64,000 bases of DNA from Micromonospora trifolii (lineage in GTDB: Bacteria > Actinomycetota > Actinomycetes > Mycobacteriales > Micromonosporaceae), in assembly GCF_022229005.1 (NCBI RefSeq), contig NZ_JAKKFD010000002.1, positions 186,001-250,000 of the forward strand. Direction: 5' to 3'. Within the stretch, counting starts at the first letter, position 1, and each line of letters begins with the position of its first letter. The notes beneath the pieces are model-generated. The model did no database searches, was not told the origin of the DNA, and saw only the letters and a program-made list of their open reading frames with translations. The position numbers and the translations under genes were made by a program. Positions 1 through 9,095 of the stretch are shown here, piece after piece.

Positions 1-479
1 ACGTCCAGCACGACGTGATGGCCAAAGGTTCCTTCCTCGTTTCGCGGGAGGCGGCGCGCGTGCTGCTGGCGCAGGGCATGGGCGGGGACATCGTCTACAT
101 CTCCAGCAAGAACTCGCTGTTCGCCGGCCCGAACAACGTGGCGTACGGCGCGGCCAAGGCCGACCAGGCGCACCAGGTCCGCCTGCTCGCCGCCGAACTC
201 GGCGGCCACGGCATCCGGGTCAACGGAGTCAACCCGGACGGGGTGGTCCGCGGCTCCGGCATCTTCGCCGGGGGCTGGGGTGCGCAGCGGGCCGCCGTCT
301 ACGGCGTGCCGGAGGAGAAACTGGGCGAGTTCTACGCCCAGCGCACGCTGCTCAAGCGCGAGGTGCTGCCCGAGCACGTCGCCAACGCCGTCTTCGTGCT
401 CACCGGCGGCGAGCTGTCGCACACCACCGGCCTGCACATCCCGGTGGACGCCGGGGTCGCCGCGGCCTTCCTCCGCTGA
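1..479 (+). CDS. Bifunctional rhamnulose-1-phosphate aldolase/lactaldehyde dehydrogenase, C-terminal part (partial)
   Basis: The reading frame is open at the left edge (codons from position 3), so only the last ~158 residues are present. They are the C-terminal half of a short-chain dehydrogenase domain: the catalytic stretch YGAAK (Tyr-x-x-x-Lys), the preceding YISSKNS with the active-site Ser, and the NPDGVVRGSGIF loop typical of the SDR half of fused class II aldolase/SDR proteins of actinobacterial rhamnose catabolism. The stop codon overlaps the ATG of rhamnulokinase by one base (TGATG), so the two are translationally coupled. The aldolase half must lie outside the window and is inferred from this neighbour and the family. 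Confidence 0.82.
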   Translation, partial: VQHDVMAKGSFLVSREAARVLLAQGMGGDIVYISSKNSLFAGPNNVAYGAAKADQAHQVRLLAAELGGHGIRVNGVNPDGVVRGSGIFAGGWGAQRAAVYGVPEEKLGEFYAQRTLLKREVLPEHVANAVFVLTGGELSHTTGLHIPVDAGVAAAFLR

Positions 480-1915
480 TGACCGCCGTGCGACTGGCCG
501 CCGTGGACGTGGGCGCGTCCAGCGGCCGGGTCATGCTCGCACGCGTCGGACCAGAGACGCTGGAGCTGGCCGAGGCGCATCGGTTCCGCAACGAACCGGT
601 GCGGGCGGCGGGCACCCTGCACTGGGACGTCCTGGCGCTCTACCGGGGTGTCCTGGAGGGACTGCGCGCCGCCGGTCCCGTCGCCGGTCTCGGCATCGAC
701 ACCTGGGCGGTGGACTACGGGTTGCTCGACGCCACCGGCGCTCTGCTCGGCAACCCGGTGCACTACCGCGACGGGCGTACCGAGGGCGTCGGCGACCGGG
801 TGGCGGAGCAGCTCGGGCCGGCGCGGCTGTATGCCACGACCGGGCTGCAACACCTGCCGTTCAACACCCTTTACCAGCTCGTCGCCGCCGCCGGAACGCC
901 TCAGCTGGAGGCCGCGCACCGGCTGCTGCTGATCCCGGACCTCATCGCGTACTGGCTCAGCGGTGTGATCGGCGCCGAGGTCACCAACGCCTCCACCACC
1001 CAGCTGTACGACCTGCGTCGCCGCGCCTGGGCCACCGACCTGATGGCCGACGCGGGGATCCGCGGCGAGCTGTTCCCGCCGCTGCGCGAGCCGGGCACCC
1101 GGATCGGTCCCGTGCTGCCCACGCTCGGGCTGCCCGGAACTCCCGAGGTGGTGGCGGTGGGATCGCACGACACGGCCTCTGCAGTGGTGGGAGTGCCGGC
1201 GGTGGGTGAGCACTTCGCCTACATCTCCTGCGGCACCTGGTCGCTGGTCGGCGTCGAGCTGGACGCCCCGGTGCTCACCGAGGCGAGCCGGCGGGCCAAC
1301 TTCACAAACGAGTCCGGCGTCGACGGCACGTTCCGCTACCTCCGTAACGTGATGGGCCTCTGGCCACTTCAGGAGTCGATGCGTACCTGGGGCACCACGG
1401 ACCTGCCCGCCCTGCTCCGTGAGGCGACCGACGAGCCGGCCTTCCGATCTGTGGTGGACCCGGACGATCCCACCTTCCTGCCACCCGGCGACCTGCCCGC
1501 CCGCATCGCCGAGGCCTGTCGGCGTACCGGCGAACCGGTGCCGGTGCACCCGGCGGCGACCGTCCGCTGCATCCTGGACAGCCTCGCGTTGGCGCACCGG
1601 CGCGCCGTCCAGCAAGCGCAGCAGCTCTCCGGTCGGCACGTCGACGCGGTGCACGTCGTCGGCGGCGGTGCCCGCAACGACCTGCTCTGTCAGCTCACCG
1701 CCGACGCCTGCGGCCTGCCGGTGCTCGCCGGGCCGGTCGAGGCGACCGCCCTGGGCAACGCCCTGGTGCAGGCCCGGGCCCTCGACGCGATCGGCGGTGG
1801 CCTGGCCGAGCTGCGGTCCGTGCTGCGCGCCACGCAACAGATCGTGCGGTACGAGCCACGCGCCGACGCGGCGGCGTGGCGGGCCGCCGCCCGACGTCTC
1901 GGTTGGGAGGACTGA
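479..1915 (+). CDS. rhaB: Rhamnulokinase (FGGY family carbohydrate kinase)
   Basis: 478 aa, full length for FGGY kinases. It phosphorylates L-rhamnulose to rhamnulose-1-phosphate with ATP, the step before the aldolase encoded just upstream. The N-terminal nucleotide-fold motif VDVGASSGRVML is near residue 9, GIDTWAVDYGLLD near residue 75 marks sugar binding, and a C-terminal HVVGGGARNDLLCQLTADA segment is the FGGY signature 2 / ATP-binding region. The ATG overlaps the upstream stop. The next gene is convergent (starts of the - strand operon lie far to the right). The gap of 42 bp has only weak hairpin potential. Confidence 0.93.
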   Translation: MTAVRLAAVDVGASSGRVMLARVGPETLELAEAHRFRNEPVRAAGTLHWDVLALYRGVLEGLRAAGPVAGLGIDTWAVDYGLLDATGALLGNPVHYRDGRTEGVGDRVAEQLGPARLYATTGLQHLPFNTLYQLVAAAGTPQLEAAHRLLLIPDLIAYWLSGVIGAEVTNASTTQLYDLRRRAWATDLMADAGIRGELFPPLREPGTRIGPVLPTLGLPGTPEVVAVGSHDTASAVVGVPAVGEHFAYISCGTWSLVGVELDAPVLTEASRRANFTNESGVDGTFRYLRNVMGLWPLQESMRTWGTTDLPALLREATDEPAFRSVVDPDDPTFLPPGDLPARIAEACRRTGEPVPVHPAATVRCILDSLALAHRRAVQQAQQLSGRHVDAVHVVGGGARNDLLCQLTADACGLPVLAGPVEATALGNALVQARALDAIGGGLAELRSVLRATQQIVRYEPRADAAAWRAAARRLGWED

Positions 1916-1957
1916 GCGGGCGGCCGATCCCGGGTTCAGCACGCGCCGGCCGACAGG

Positions 1958-2800
1958 TCAGCCCTTCAGGCCGGTGTGGGCGAGACCCTCGATGAACTGC
2001 CGCTGCGCGATGACGAACACGACAAGGACGGGCAGCGCCGTCATCGAGGCCGCCGAGAGTTGGACGTCCCACATCGGGCCGCCGTACGCGTCGACGAACT
2101 GGGTCAGCGCCTGCGGCAGTGTGAACTTCTCCGGGGTGGACAGGAAGACGATCGGCTCCAGGTAGAGGTTCCAGCTGTGCAGGAAGGTGAAGATCGCCAC
2201 CGCGCCGAGGGCCGGACGGGCCAGCGGCAGCGCGATCCGCCAGAAGGTCGCCAGCCGGCCCAGCCCGTCCACCCGTGCGGCCTCCTCCAACTCGCCGGGC
2301 AGGGTGATGAAGAACTGCCGCATGATGAAGGTGGCCAGCACACTGGGCGCGCCGAGCGTCGGCACCAGGATCAGCGGCCAGTGGGTGTCGATCAGCCCGA
2401 CCGAGTTGAACATCTGAAACAGCGGCACGATGGTCACCTCGCTCGGGATCAGCAGGCCCACCAGCACCACCAGGAAGAGCGCGTGCTGACCACGGAACCG
2501 GATCCGGGCGAACGCGTAGCCGGCCAGCGACGAGACGGCGAGGGTGCCGACGGTGACCACCGCGGCGATGTACGCGCTGTTGAGGTACTGCTGGGCGAAC
2601 GGTTGCAGCTCGAACACCCGCCGGTACGCCGAGAAGCTCAGCTCGGTGGGGATCAGCGACGGGGGGAAGGCGAAGATGTCGCTGACCGGCTTGAACGACG
2701 AGGTGACCATCCACCAGGTCGGGAAGACGAACGGGATCGCCAGCAGGCAGATCAGCCCATAGATCCCCACCCGGGCCCGCAAGGGCAGCCTATTGTTCAT
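1958..2800 (-). CDS. Carbohydrate ABC transporter permease (MalG/CUT1 type)
   Basis: 280 aa inner-membrane permease with about six hydrophobic segments and the conserved EAA loop 'EEAARVDGLGRLATFWRIALPLARPAL' in the middle, which contacts the ATPase. It is the second permease of a CUT1 sugar importer. Its start lies 11 bp inside the end of the upstream permease gene (2790-3755), so translation is coupled. No ATP-binding subunit is in the operon. As in many actinobacterial CUT1 systems it probably shares an MsiK-type ATPase encoded elsewhere (inference). Substrate unknown. Confidence 0.9.
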   Translation of the reverse strand: MNNRLPLRARVGIYGLICLLAIPFVFPTWWMVTSSFKPVSDIFAFPPSLIPTELSFSAYRRVFELQPFAQQYLNSAYIAAVVTVGTLAVSSLAGYAFARIRFRGQHALFLVVLVGLLIPSEVTIVPLFQMFNSVGLIDTHWPLILVPTLGAPSVLATFIMRQFFITLPGELEEAARVDGLGRLATFWRIALPLARPALGAVAIFTFLHSWNLYLEPIVFLSTPEKFTLPQALTQFVDAYGGPMWDVQLSAASMTALPVLVVFVIAQRQFIEGLAHTGLKG

Positions 2801-3755
2801 GGAAGACCCACTTCCTGCGCATCCGCCACTGCACGACGGTCAGCGTCAACACGATCAGGAACAGCAGCACCGACAGTGTCGAGCCGTACCCGAACTGGTG
2901 GAACTGGAAGGCCTGCTGGTAGAGGTAGTAGACGAGCACCGTGGTCGAGGTGCCCGGCCCGCCCTGGGTGAGCACGGCGATCTGGGCGAAGACCTGTAGT
3001 GCGCCGACCACGGTGATGATCGAGGTCAACAGAATGGTCGGGCTGATCAGCGGCACGGTGATCCGGCGGAACTGGGTCCACCGGCTCGCCCCCTCGACCC
3101 GGGCCGCCTCATACAGCTCGGCGGGGACGCCCTGCAACGCGGCGAGGAACAGCACCATGTTGAGGCCGACGTTCTTGACCACCTGGACGACGATCACCGA
3201 CAGCAGCGCGGTCCATTCGCCGCGCAGCCAGTTCGGGCCGTCCAGGCCAACCGCTCCGGCCACCCCGTTGACGCCGCCGTTGTCCTGGAGCAGGAAGCCC
3301 CAGACGATCGTCCAGGCGACCAGCGAGACCACCACCGGCGAGAAGAACAGCGTCCGGAACACCACTGTGCCGCGCAGCCGCTGGTTGAGCAGGACGGCGA
3401 GCAGCAGGGCCAGGGCGAGGTTGAACACGACCAGGCCGACGGAGAAGAACAGCGTGCTCCGGAGCACGCCCGGCAGCTTCGGGTCGTCGACCAGTTCGCG
3501 GTAGTTGTCAGTGCCCACGAAGTCGAAGGTGTCCGCGAGCACGTTCCACTCGTGCAGGCTGTACCAGACCACCAAGCCGAGCGGCAGCAGCACGAAGAGG
3601 GCCGTACCCACCAGTTGTGGGGTCACGAAGAGCAGGCCGGCCAACTGGTCACGTCGACGACTGGTCCACCATCCGCGTCGCGGCGACGCTGCCGTGCCGC
3701 CCGGGGCGGGTCGGGGCGCAGCCCGACCCGCCCCGTTGTCCATCAGGACCGGCAT
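2790..3755 (-). CDS. Carbohydrate ABC transporter permease (MalF/CUT1 type)
   Basis: 321 aa membrane permease. A positively charged N-terminus is followed by about six transmembrane helices, and the EAA motif 'LYEAARVEGASRWTQFRRITVPLISPT' lies around residue 220. It pairs with the downstream permease and the lipoprotein upstream (10 bp away). Order in the operon is binding protein, MalF-like, MalG-like, which is the standard CUT1 arrangement. The start ATG follows the stop of the binding protein closely. Confidence 0.9.
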   Translation of the reverse strand: MPVLMDNGAGRAAPRPAPGGTAASPRRGWWTSRRRDQLAGLLFVTPQLVGTALFVLLPLGLVVWYSLHEWNVLADTFDFVGTDNYRELVDDPKLPGVLRSTLFFSVGLVVFNLALALLLAVLLNQRLRGTVVFRTLFFSPVVVSLVAWTIVWGFLLQDNGGVNGVAGAVGLDGPNWLRGEWTALLSVIVVQVVKNVGLNMVLFLAALQGVPAELYEAARVEGASRWTQFRRITVPLISPTILLTSIITVVGALQVFAQIAVLTQGGPGTSTTVLVYYLYQQAFQFHQFGYGSTLSVLLFLIVLTLTVVQWRMRRKWVFHEQ

Positions 3756-3765
3756 CGCTGATCCC

Positions 3766-5040
3766 CTACTTCGCCAACAGCGGGTTGATCGCCGAGCAGA
3801 CCCCGTCGAGCACGCCCCGCACGTCCGCGTCGGCCTTCCACATCGGGTCCAGCGCCGACCGCACGGCCTGGCTCAACTCGGCCTGCCCGGTGTGGTTCGG
3901 CTTCACCACCCCGTTGGCGATTCCGTCGATCACCACGCGCTGCAACTGCTCCGGCTTGAGCAGGGGATTGGTCTTGGCCAGCGTCGCCGCGGTGAGCAGC
4001 GGGGTACGCGGCGGCGGGAAGAACTGCGCCAGCTTGGCGGAGTTGGCGGGATTGGTGAGGAAGGCCAGGAAGTCCGCGGCGACGTCGGCGTGCTTGCCCT
4101 TCTTCAACACACCCATGCCACCCTGACCGATCACCGAGTAGCCACCCTTCGGGCCGGCCGGCAGCGGTACCAGGTCCCAGCCGAACTTCTGCTTCTCCAG
4201 CAGCGAGGCCCGGGAGATCTGGGTGATTGTCATGCCGGCCTCGCCGGCGAAGAAGTCGGCGGCGGTACCCGGGCCGGGCAGCGCCTTCGCGGTGAAGATC
4301 GCCTGGTGCAGGAAGGTCATCGCGTCGACCATCTCGGTGGCGTTGAAGCCGCAGGTCTTGCCGTCCGCGCTCCACGCCTGGGCGCCCCAGCCGGTCCAGA
4401 TGGTGGAGAGGTTGTCCCAGCCCTTGTAGTCGAAGTCCCGGACCACCAGGCCCGCCTTGCCCGTCCGGGCGGACACCGCCGAAGCGGTGGTCACGGCGTT
4501 CTCCCAGGTCCAGGCGTTGGCGGCGATCAGCTCGGCCGGGCTCTTCGCGCCAGCGGCCTTGACCAGGTCCGTGTTGACGAAGATGCCGAACGGTGAGGTG
4601 GAGAACGGGTAGCCGTACAGCTTGCCGTCGGCCTGCCACAGCTTCGTCGCGGCCGGCGCCAGCTCGTCGAAGGCGTACCCGTCGGTCTTGCGCAGGGTCT
4701 CGTCCAGCGGGAGCAGCGCGCCCGAGGAGACGAAGTCGGGAGCCGCGTTCTCCAGGACCCAGGCCAGGTCGGGCGGGTTTCCGCCGGCGATCTGGGTGGT
4801 CAAGGTGGTGGTGTAGCTCTCGAACGGGATCGGGTCGAAGGTGATCTTTGCGACGTTGGGGTGGCTGCTCTGGTACTCCGCCGCGATCTCGTTGAACAGC
4901 TTGAGGTGCGCCTCGTTCGCCGACCAGGTGGTCATCCGCAGCGAGACCGGGCCGTCGGAGCCGGCGCTGTCGCCGCCGCCGCACGCGCTCAGGCCGAGCA
5001 TCGCGGCGAGCGCGACGACGGCCGTCAACCGTTTCCTCAT
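3766..5040 (-). CDS. Extracellular sugar-binding lipoprotein of ABC transporter
   Basis: 424 aa, family 1 extracellular solute-binding protein. The N-terminus MRKRLTAVVALAAMLGLSAC carries a lipobox (LSAC) with the lipid-modified Cys at residue 20, so it should sit on the outer face of the membrane. The body has typical SBP_bac_1 features (NLSTIWTGWGAQAW ligand region, DVAADFLAFLTNP near the C-terminus). It is the third gene of the operon, 12 bp after the FAD oxidoreductase, and supplies substrate to the two downstream permeases. The sugar is not identifiable; rhamnose or a rhamnoside is possible from the neighbouring rhaB, but this is inference. Confidence 0.9.
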   Translation of the reverse strand: MRKRLTAVVALAAMLGLSACGGGDSAGSDGPVSLRMTTWSANEAHLKLFNEIAAEYQSSHPNVAKITFDPIPFESYTTTLTTQIAGGNPPDLAWVLENAAPDFVSSGALLPLDETLRKTDGYAFDELAPAATKLWQADGKLYGYPFSTSPFGIFVNTDLVKAAGAKSPAELIAANAWTWENAVTTASAVSARTGKAGLVVRDFDYKGWDNLSTIWTGWGAQAWSADGKTCGFNATEMVDAMTFLHQAIFTAKALPGPGTAADFFAGEAGMTITQISRASLLEKQKFGWDLVPLPAGPKGGYSVIGQGGMGVLKKGKHADVAADFLAFLTNPANSAKLAQFFPPPRTPLLTAATLAKTNPLLKPEQLQRVVIDGIANGVVKPNHTGQAELSQAVRSALDPMWKADADVRGVLDGVCSAINPLLAK

Positions 5041-5052
5041 CAGGGTTCTCCC

Positions 5053-6687
5053 TCAGTAGCCGGCGATGTCGGGCCAGCGCAGCTCGACGCCCTCGTCGGC
5101 GAGGCGGTTCTGGAATTCGGCCAGCAGGCCGGGGGTGTAACGCACCGCGCGGGGAGTGACCCGGCGGGCCAGGCAGAAGTCCGCGAGCAGACCGGCGACC
5201 TCGCCGATGTTCCACTCCACGGGGTGCAGGCGGTACGAACCGTTGGTGATGTGGGTGGTGCCGATGTTCTTCCCGGCGGGCAGCAGGTTCTCCATCCGCC
5301 GGGGGATCAGGGCGCCGAGTGGGATCTCGAAGGGACACGAGGCCACGTCGACGTAGTTGTCCCCGCCGGTGGACGGGTGCAGGTCGATGCGGTACATGCC
5401 GACGCCGACCGCGTCCGGGTAGCTGGCCGCGCCCTTGTCGCCGCGTACCGCCAGGGAGAGGTCCTGCTCGACGACCGTGTACTCGGCGCGGATGCGCCGC
5501 GCCTCACGGATGTACGGGGCCTGGGCCAGACCGCTGTGCGCGACATCGCCGTCGGTGCTGATGCCACCGGTGCCGGTGACGTCACCACGCAGCCGCAACC
5601 CGGCGAAGCCGGTCCCGCCGTCGGCGCGGGGCGCCTCGGTCTGAAGCCAGTAGAGCACCGACAGGGAGAGCTCCCGGGCCGCCGCGATCTGGTGGGCGGG
5701 GTCGGGCACGTCGATCAGCGGGTGCTCGAAGTAGTCGATCATCGGCCAGTTGACCAGGCAGATGTCGCTGTCGTAGCTGCCCGGGACGAAGCTGCGCCGA
5801 GCGGCGATCCGGCGGAACGTCCACAGGTTGCCATCGCCCGGACTCAGCCGCTGGTCGGCCATCACCAGCCACGGGTCGTCGTCCGGGTTGGGAGTGAAGC
5901 TGCGCTCCGAGATCTCCAACGTGCGCGGGTTGGGTGAGCGGAAGGAGAGCATCCGGTCGCCCCAGAACGGCGGCTGGTACGCCCGCCAGAAGTCGTACCG
6001 GGCCGGCCGGTCGATGGTGTGGTCGCCGTCGACGTGGTCGACAGCGAAGCAGACCGAGAACGCCTGCATGTTCTCCGGCTGCGCCTCGTCCGGCGCGCTC
6101 GGCTCCCCGGTCTCGCCCCGCGACTCGAAGCCGGTGACGTACTCGGTGCCGGTCAACGGCAGCAGTTCGCCGGTCTCGGTGGCGTCCAGCACGTACGGCG
6201 CGACCACGTGCACCAGTTCGCCGCTGTCCCGGTGCGCCAGGGTCACCCCGGTCACCCGGTCGCCGTCGGTGTCGGCCCCCACCGGCAAATACGGCTGGAG
6301 CAGCCGCAGCCGGCCGGCCCCCCGGTACGGCGCGAGCATGGCCTCCAGCACCGCGACCGCGACCCGTGGCTCGTGGCAGAGCCGGCTCACGTGCCCGGCC
6401 CCCGGATTGAGCGCGGTGGCCTGGCGGGCCCGGTCGGTGAGCGGGTAGTAGGCGCGGTAGTAGTCCCGAATGCCGTCGCGCAGCTTGCGGTAACTGGCGG
6501 TGACGCCGAACTGCTCGACCCAGGAGTGCTCGTCGGGCGGAACGGCCTGGCTGGTGAGCTGACCGCCGAGCCAGTCGTACTCCTCGCTGAGCACCACCGA
6601 ACGGCCGGCGCGCAGCGCGGCGAGGGCCGCGGCGACGCCACCGAGCCCACCGCCGACGATCAGAACTTCGGCCTGCATCTCTGGCAA
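5053..6687 (-). CDS. FAD-dependent oxidoreductase (FAD_oxidored family) in sugar operon
   Basis: About 544 aa. An N-terminal Rossmann motif VLIVGGGLGGVAAALAALRAG binds FAD, and the sequence DYWLGGQLTSQAVPPDEH-type region after it is characteristic of PF12831 proteins. No signal peptide, so cytoplasmic. Start: an upstream GTG at 6702 overlaps the lacI stop (GTGA), a TTG at 6687 lies 6 nt after a GAAAGGA ribosome site, and an ATG lies at 6678. I chose TTG 6687, and the true start is one of these three. Its position between LacI regulator and sugar-binding protein implies oxidation of the imported sugar or derivative, but the reaction is unknown. Confidence 0.8.
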   Translation of the reverse strand: MPEMQAEVLIVGGGLGGVAAALAALRAGRSVVLSEEYDWLGGQLTSQAVPPDEHSWVEQFGVTASYRKLRDGIRDYYRAYYPLTDRARQATALNPGAGHVSRLCHEPRVAVAVLEAMLAPYRGAGRLRLLQPYLPVGADTDGDRVTGVTLAHRDSGELVHVVAPYVLDATETGELLPLTGTEYVTGFESRGETGEPSAPDEAQPENMQAFSVCFAVDHVDGDHTIDRPARYDFWRAYQPPFWGDRMLSFRSPNPRTLEISERSFTPNPDDDPWLVMADQRLSPGDGNLWTFRRIAARRSFVPGSYDSDICLVNWPMIDYFEHPLIDVPDPAHQIAAARELSLSVLYWLQTEAPRADGGTGFAGLRLRGDVTGTGGISTDGDVAHSGLAQAPYIREARRIRAEYTVVEQDLSLAVRGDKGAASYPDAVGVGMYRIDLHPSTGGDNYVDVASCPFEIPLGALIPRRMENLLPAGKNIGTTHITNGSYRLHPVEWNIGEVAGLLADFCLARRVTPRAVRYTPGLLAEFQNRLADEGVELRWPDIAGY

Positions 6688-6698
6688 GAGCTGTCCTT

Positions 6699-7739
6699 TC
6701 ACGGGATCACCTTCGGCGGCGCGAGGGTGGCGCCGTCGACGGGCTGGCAGGGCACCAGCCGCTGCGGCACGGTCTCCGGGTCCGCCTCCAGCAGCCCGGT
6801 CAACACCTCGACGGACTGCCACCCCATCTCGCGGCGGGGGATGCGGAAGCCGGTGAAGTCGATGTCGGTGCTGGCCGGTCGGGTCGGGTCCCCGAGCGCC
6901 AGGATGGACAGGTCACCCGGGATGTCCAGGCCCCGTTCGCGGGCCAGCTGGGCGATGGCCACGCCGTCGGCGTACTCCTCGACCACCGCCGCCGTGACGC
7001 CCGCCGCGAGCAGGGCGTCGAGCAGTTCGGCGGGGGAGCGGTCGGTGGTCGGCAGGTGCCGTGGTGTGCGTCCGGCCTCGTCGAGCGCGGCCCGGAAGCC
7101 ACGCATCCGGTCGGCGTGCGACTCGGGGCCGGCGCCCTGGCCCAGGTAGGCCAGCGCGGTGTGACCAGCGGCCAGTGCGCGGCGCACCACGGCGGCGGTG
7201 GCGGTCGGGTAGTCGGCGCCGACGTACGGCACCGGCCCGCCCGCGTCGTCGCGGCGTCCCACCGAGACGAACGGTTGGTCCTCGGTGACCAGCCGGGTCA
7301 GTTCGTCGCGGTCCAGCGATCGACCGAGCAGGACGCAGCCATCGGCCAGGCGGAGCCGGTTGTCGTCGTGGAAGATCCGCCGCCGGCCGCCCGCCACCGG
7401 CGCGCTGGTGAGCAGCAGCAGGTCACAGCCGAGCCGTTCGGCGCACTCCTCGATGCCGACCAGGAACGGGTGGTAGAAATCGCCGGTGCCGGTCGGAAAG
7501 ACCGGCTCGTAGGTGAACACACCGAGGATGCGATTGTGCCGCGCGGCGAGCCGGCGGGCGACCGGGTCGGCGACGTATCCGGTGGTGCGGATGGCGTGCA
7601 GGACCCGTTCCCGGGTTTCCGGGGCGATCCTGACGTTGCCGTCGTCGCGGCCGTTGAGCACCAGCGAGACGGTCGCCTGGCTGACGCCGGTCATCCGGGC
7701 GATGTCGTGCTGGGTGACTCGCCTGCGCGAACCAGTCAC
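6699..7739 (-). CDS. LacI family transcriptional regulator
   Basis: 346 aa. N-terminal LacI helix-turn-helix (VTQHDIARMTGVSQATVSLVLNG, residues 8-30) followed by a periplasmic-binding-protein-like sugar sensor domain, ending in the usual DFTGFRIPRREMGWQSVEVL region. The start is GTG at 7739. It is the first gene of the - strand sugar operon, and its upstream region, shared with the divergent secreted GH43-like gene, holds two matching TAATnCGnATTA operators. It therefore probably represses both itself/its operon and the divergent gene until a sugar inducer binds. Confidence 0.92.
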   Translation of the reverse strand: MTGSRRRVTQHDIARMTGVSQATVSLVLNGRDDGNVRIAPETRERVLHAIRTTGYVADPVARRLAARHNRILGVFTYEPVFPTGTGDFYHPFLVGIEECAERLGCDLLLLTSAPVAGGRRRIFHDDNRLRLADGCVLLGRSLDRDELTRLVTEDQPFVSVGRRDDAGGPVPYVGADYPTATAAVVRRALAAGHTALAYLGQGAGPESHADRMRGFRAALDEAGRTPRHLPTTDRSPAELLDALLAAGVTAAVVEEYADGVAIAQLARERGLDIPGDLSILALGDPTRPASTDIDFTGFRIPRREMGWQSVEVLTGLLEADPETVPQRLVPCQPVDGATLAPPKVIP

Positions 7740-7764
7740 GTTCCGTGTCCAATCGTTACCGAGG

Positions 7765-7776
7765 TAATACGCATTA
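7765..7776. promoter_or_regulatory. LacI-type operator O1
   Basis: TAATACGCATTA, an imperfect palindrome with the central CG usual for LacI-family sites, located 26 bp upstream of the lacI start codon. It is followed by GC, as is site O2, giving the shared pattern TAATnCGnATTAGC. A second palindrome, TTACCGAGGTAA (7756-7767), overlaps its left edge and may be part of the same regulatory site. Confidence 0.65.
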
Positions 7777-7863
7777 GCGTCGGTGAGGTGAAATGGTGCG
7801 GCGCGCCCCGCGTCGCCGTCAAGACCCTCGGGCGAAGAAGTTCTGCCGACGAAAGCCGCTCGA

Positions 7864-7875
7864 TAATTCGTATTA
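7864..7875. promoter_or_regulatory. LacI-type operator O2
   Basis: TAATTCGTATTA followed by GC, matching O1 at 10 of 12 core positions. The two centres are 99 bp apart, about nine to ten helical turns, which suits looping by a tetrameric LacI protein. It lies between the LacI operon and the divergent secreted GH43-like gene, nearer the latter. The rest of 7740-8059 shows no gene. Confidence 0.65.
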
Positions 7876-8059
7876 GCACCTTGACGGTCGACTGAGGACC
7901 CGGCCAGACTCGTCGATGACGACCCCGGGCCACCGACCGGGCAGCCACCTCACCGACAGTGACGCTGGCTGCGCTCTCGTCTGTGCCTTCCGGGTCGCCG
8001 GCGCGCCACCACCCACGCTCCGCGATCGACGAGCGTCCCCTCACGATCGGAGACATCAG

Positions 8060-9088
8060 ATGGCACCCGTGTACCCGAATCCGCCCTCCGGCCGACCCAC
8101 CGAGCTGAGCCGGCGTGGGCTGTTGCGTGGCGCGGCGCTGCTCGGCGCCGCCTCCGCGGCCGGCGGGGTCGGCCCTCTGCTCCGGGGCACGCCGTCGTTT
8201 GCCGGGCCGGCCGGTTTCCCCAGCTACCGGTACGTCCGTGACGCGTTCGACCGCCCACTGGCCTACAACCCCACCGGCGAAACGATCTTTCCCTGCATAC
8301 GCGGGGTCTACGACAAGATCAGCGGTGCCAAGGGGCGCTACTACCTCTATTACGCTCCGCACGACGCGCCCGGCGGGATCTGCCTCGCCTACGCCGACCG
8401 GCTGGAAGGCCCCTACACCGAGCACCCCGGCAACCCCATCGTCGACCGGTTGTTACCGACCACGACGGTCAGCCACGTCTCGTCGCCGCACGTCGTCTGG
8501 AACGCCTCCAGCAAGGAGTTCTTCCTCTACTTCCACGGGGAGAACACCACCACCCGGGTGGCCCGGTCCCGAGACGGCATCACCTTCAGCGACGAGACGC
8601 CGATCCTGAGCACCAGGCTCGTACCGAACACCACCGAGACGTCGTACGCCCGGGTCTTCGAGCACCGGGTGACCGGGCTCGCCAACAAGTACGTGATGCT
8701 CTACATGGGAGCGCACACCGTTCGGCCCGGCACCCGGAAGATCTTCTGGGGTTGGTCGCCGAACGGCTGGGACCAGTGGCAGTTCGCGCCCGAGCCGCTG
8801 GTTTCACCGGCCGGCGACGGCCTGAGCGACATCTCCGCACCACATCTGCTCACCCGCAACGGCACCGCGTACGTCGTCTACCACGGCGGTGACGGGCGGA
8901 TGCACCTCACCGAGGTCGGCAACGCCTTCGACCGGGAGGTGCATCTCGGGGTGTTCCACAGCCCGATCGCCTCCGACAACGGTCGGGTGGCGTCCCCGAG
9001 CTTCGGCACCGACGGCGGCGTGGGCTACATGATCTACGAAGCCGGCCCACGGCTGGGCGCCCGGATCTGCGTCGCCCGGGCGGTCTGA
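8060..9088 (+). CDS. Secreted GH43-like five-bladed beta-propeller protein (Tat signal)
   Basis: 342 aa from the ATG at 8060, which has GGAG 9 nt upstream; the frame is open further upstream but that part has no protein-like features. The N-terminus has a twin-arginine signal, LSRRGLLRGAALLGAASAAGG (residues ~17-37). The mature part has repeated motifs such as YYLYYAPHDAPGGICLAYAD and GPYTEHPGNPIV that are typical of glycoside hydrolase family 43/62/68-like propellers. It probably acts outside the cell on a glycan whose sugar products are imported by the divergent LacI-controlled operon. Enzymatic activity is not proven by visible catalytic residues. Confidence 0.72.
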   Translation: MAPVYPNPPSGRPTELSRRGLLRGAALLGAASAAGGVGPLLRGTPSFAGPAGFPSYRYVRDAFDRPLAYNPTGETIFPCIRGVYDKISGAKGRYYLYYAPHDAPGGICLAYADRLEGPYTEHPGNPIVDRLLPTTTVSHVSSPHVVWNASSKEFFLYFHGENTTTRVARSRDGITFSDETPILSTRLVPNTTETSYARVFEHRVTGLANKYVMLYMGAHTVRPGTRKIFWGWSPNGWDQWQFAPEPLVSPAGDGLSDISAPHLLTRNGTAYVVYHGGDGRMHLTEVGNAFDREVHLGVFHSPIASDNGRVASPSFGTDGGVGYMIYEAGPRLGARICVARAV

Positions 9089-9095
9089 CCGCGCG

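Noticed and set aside
1916..1957. Terminator between rhamnulokinase and the convergent permease
   Set aside because: Only weak, short GC pairings are possible; not strong enough to list.
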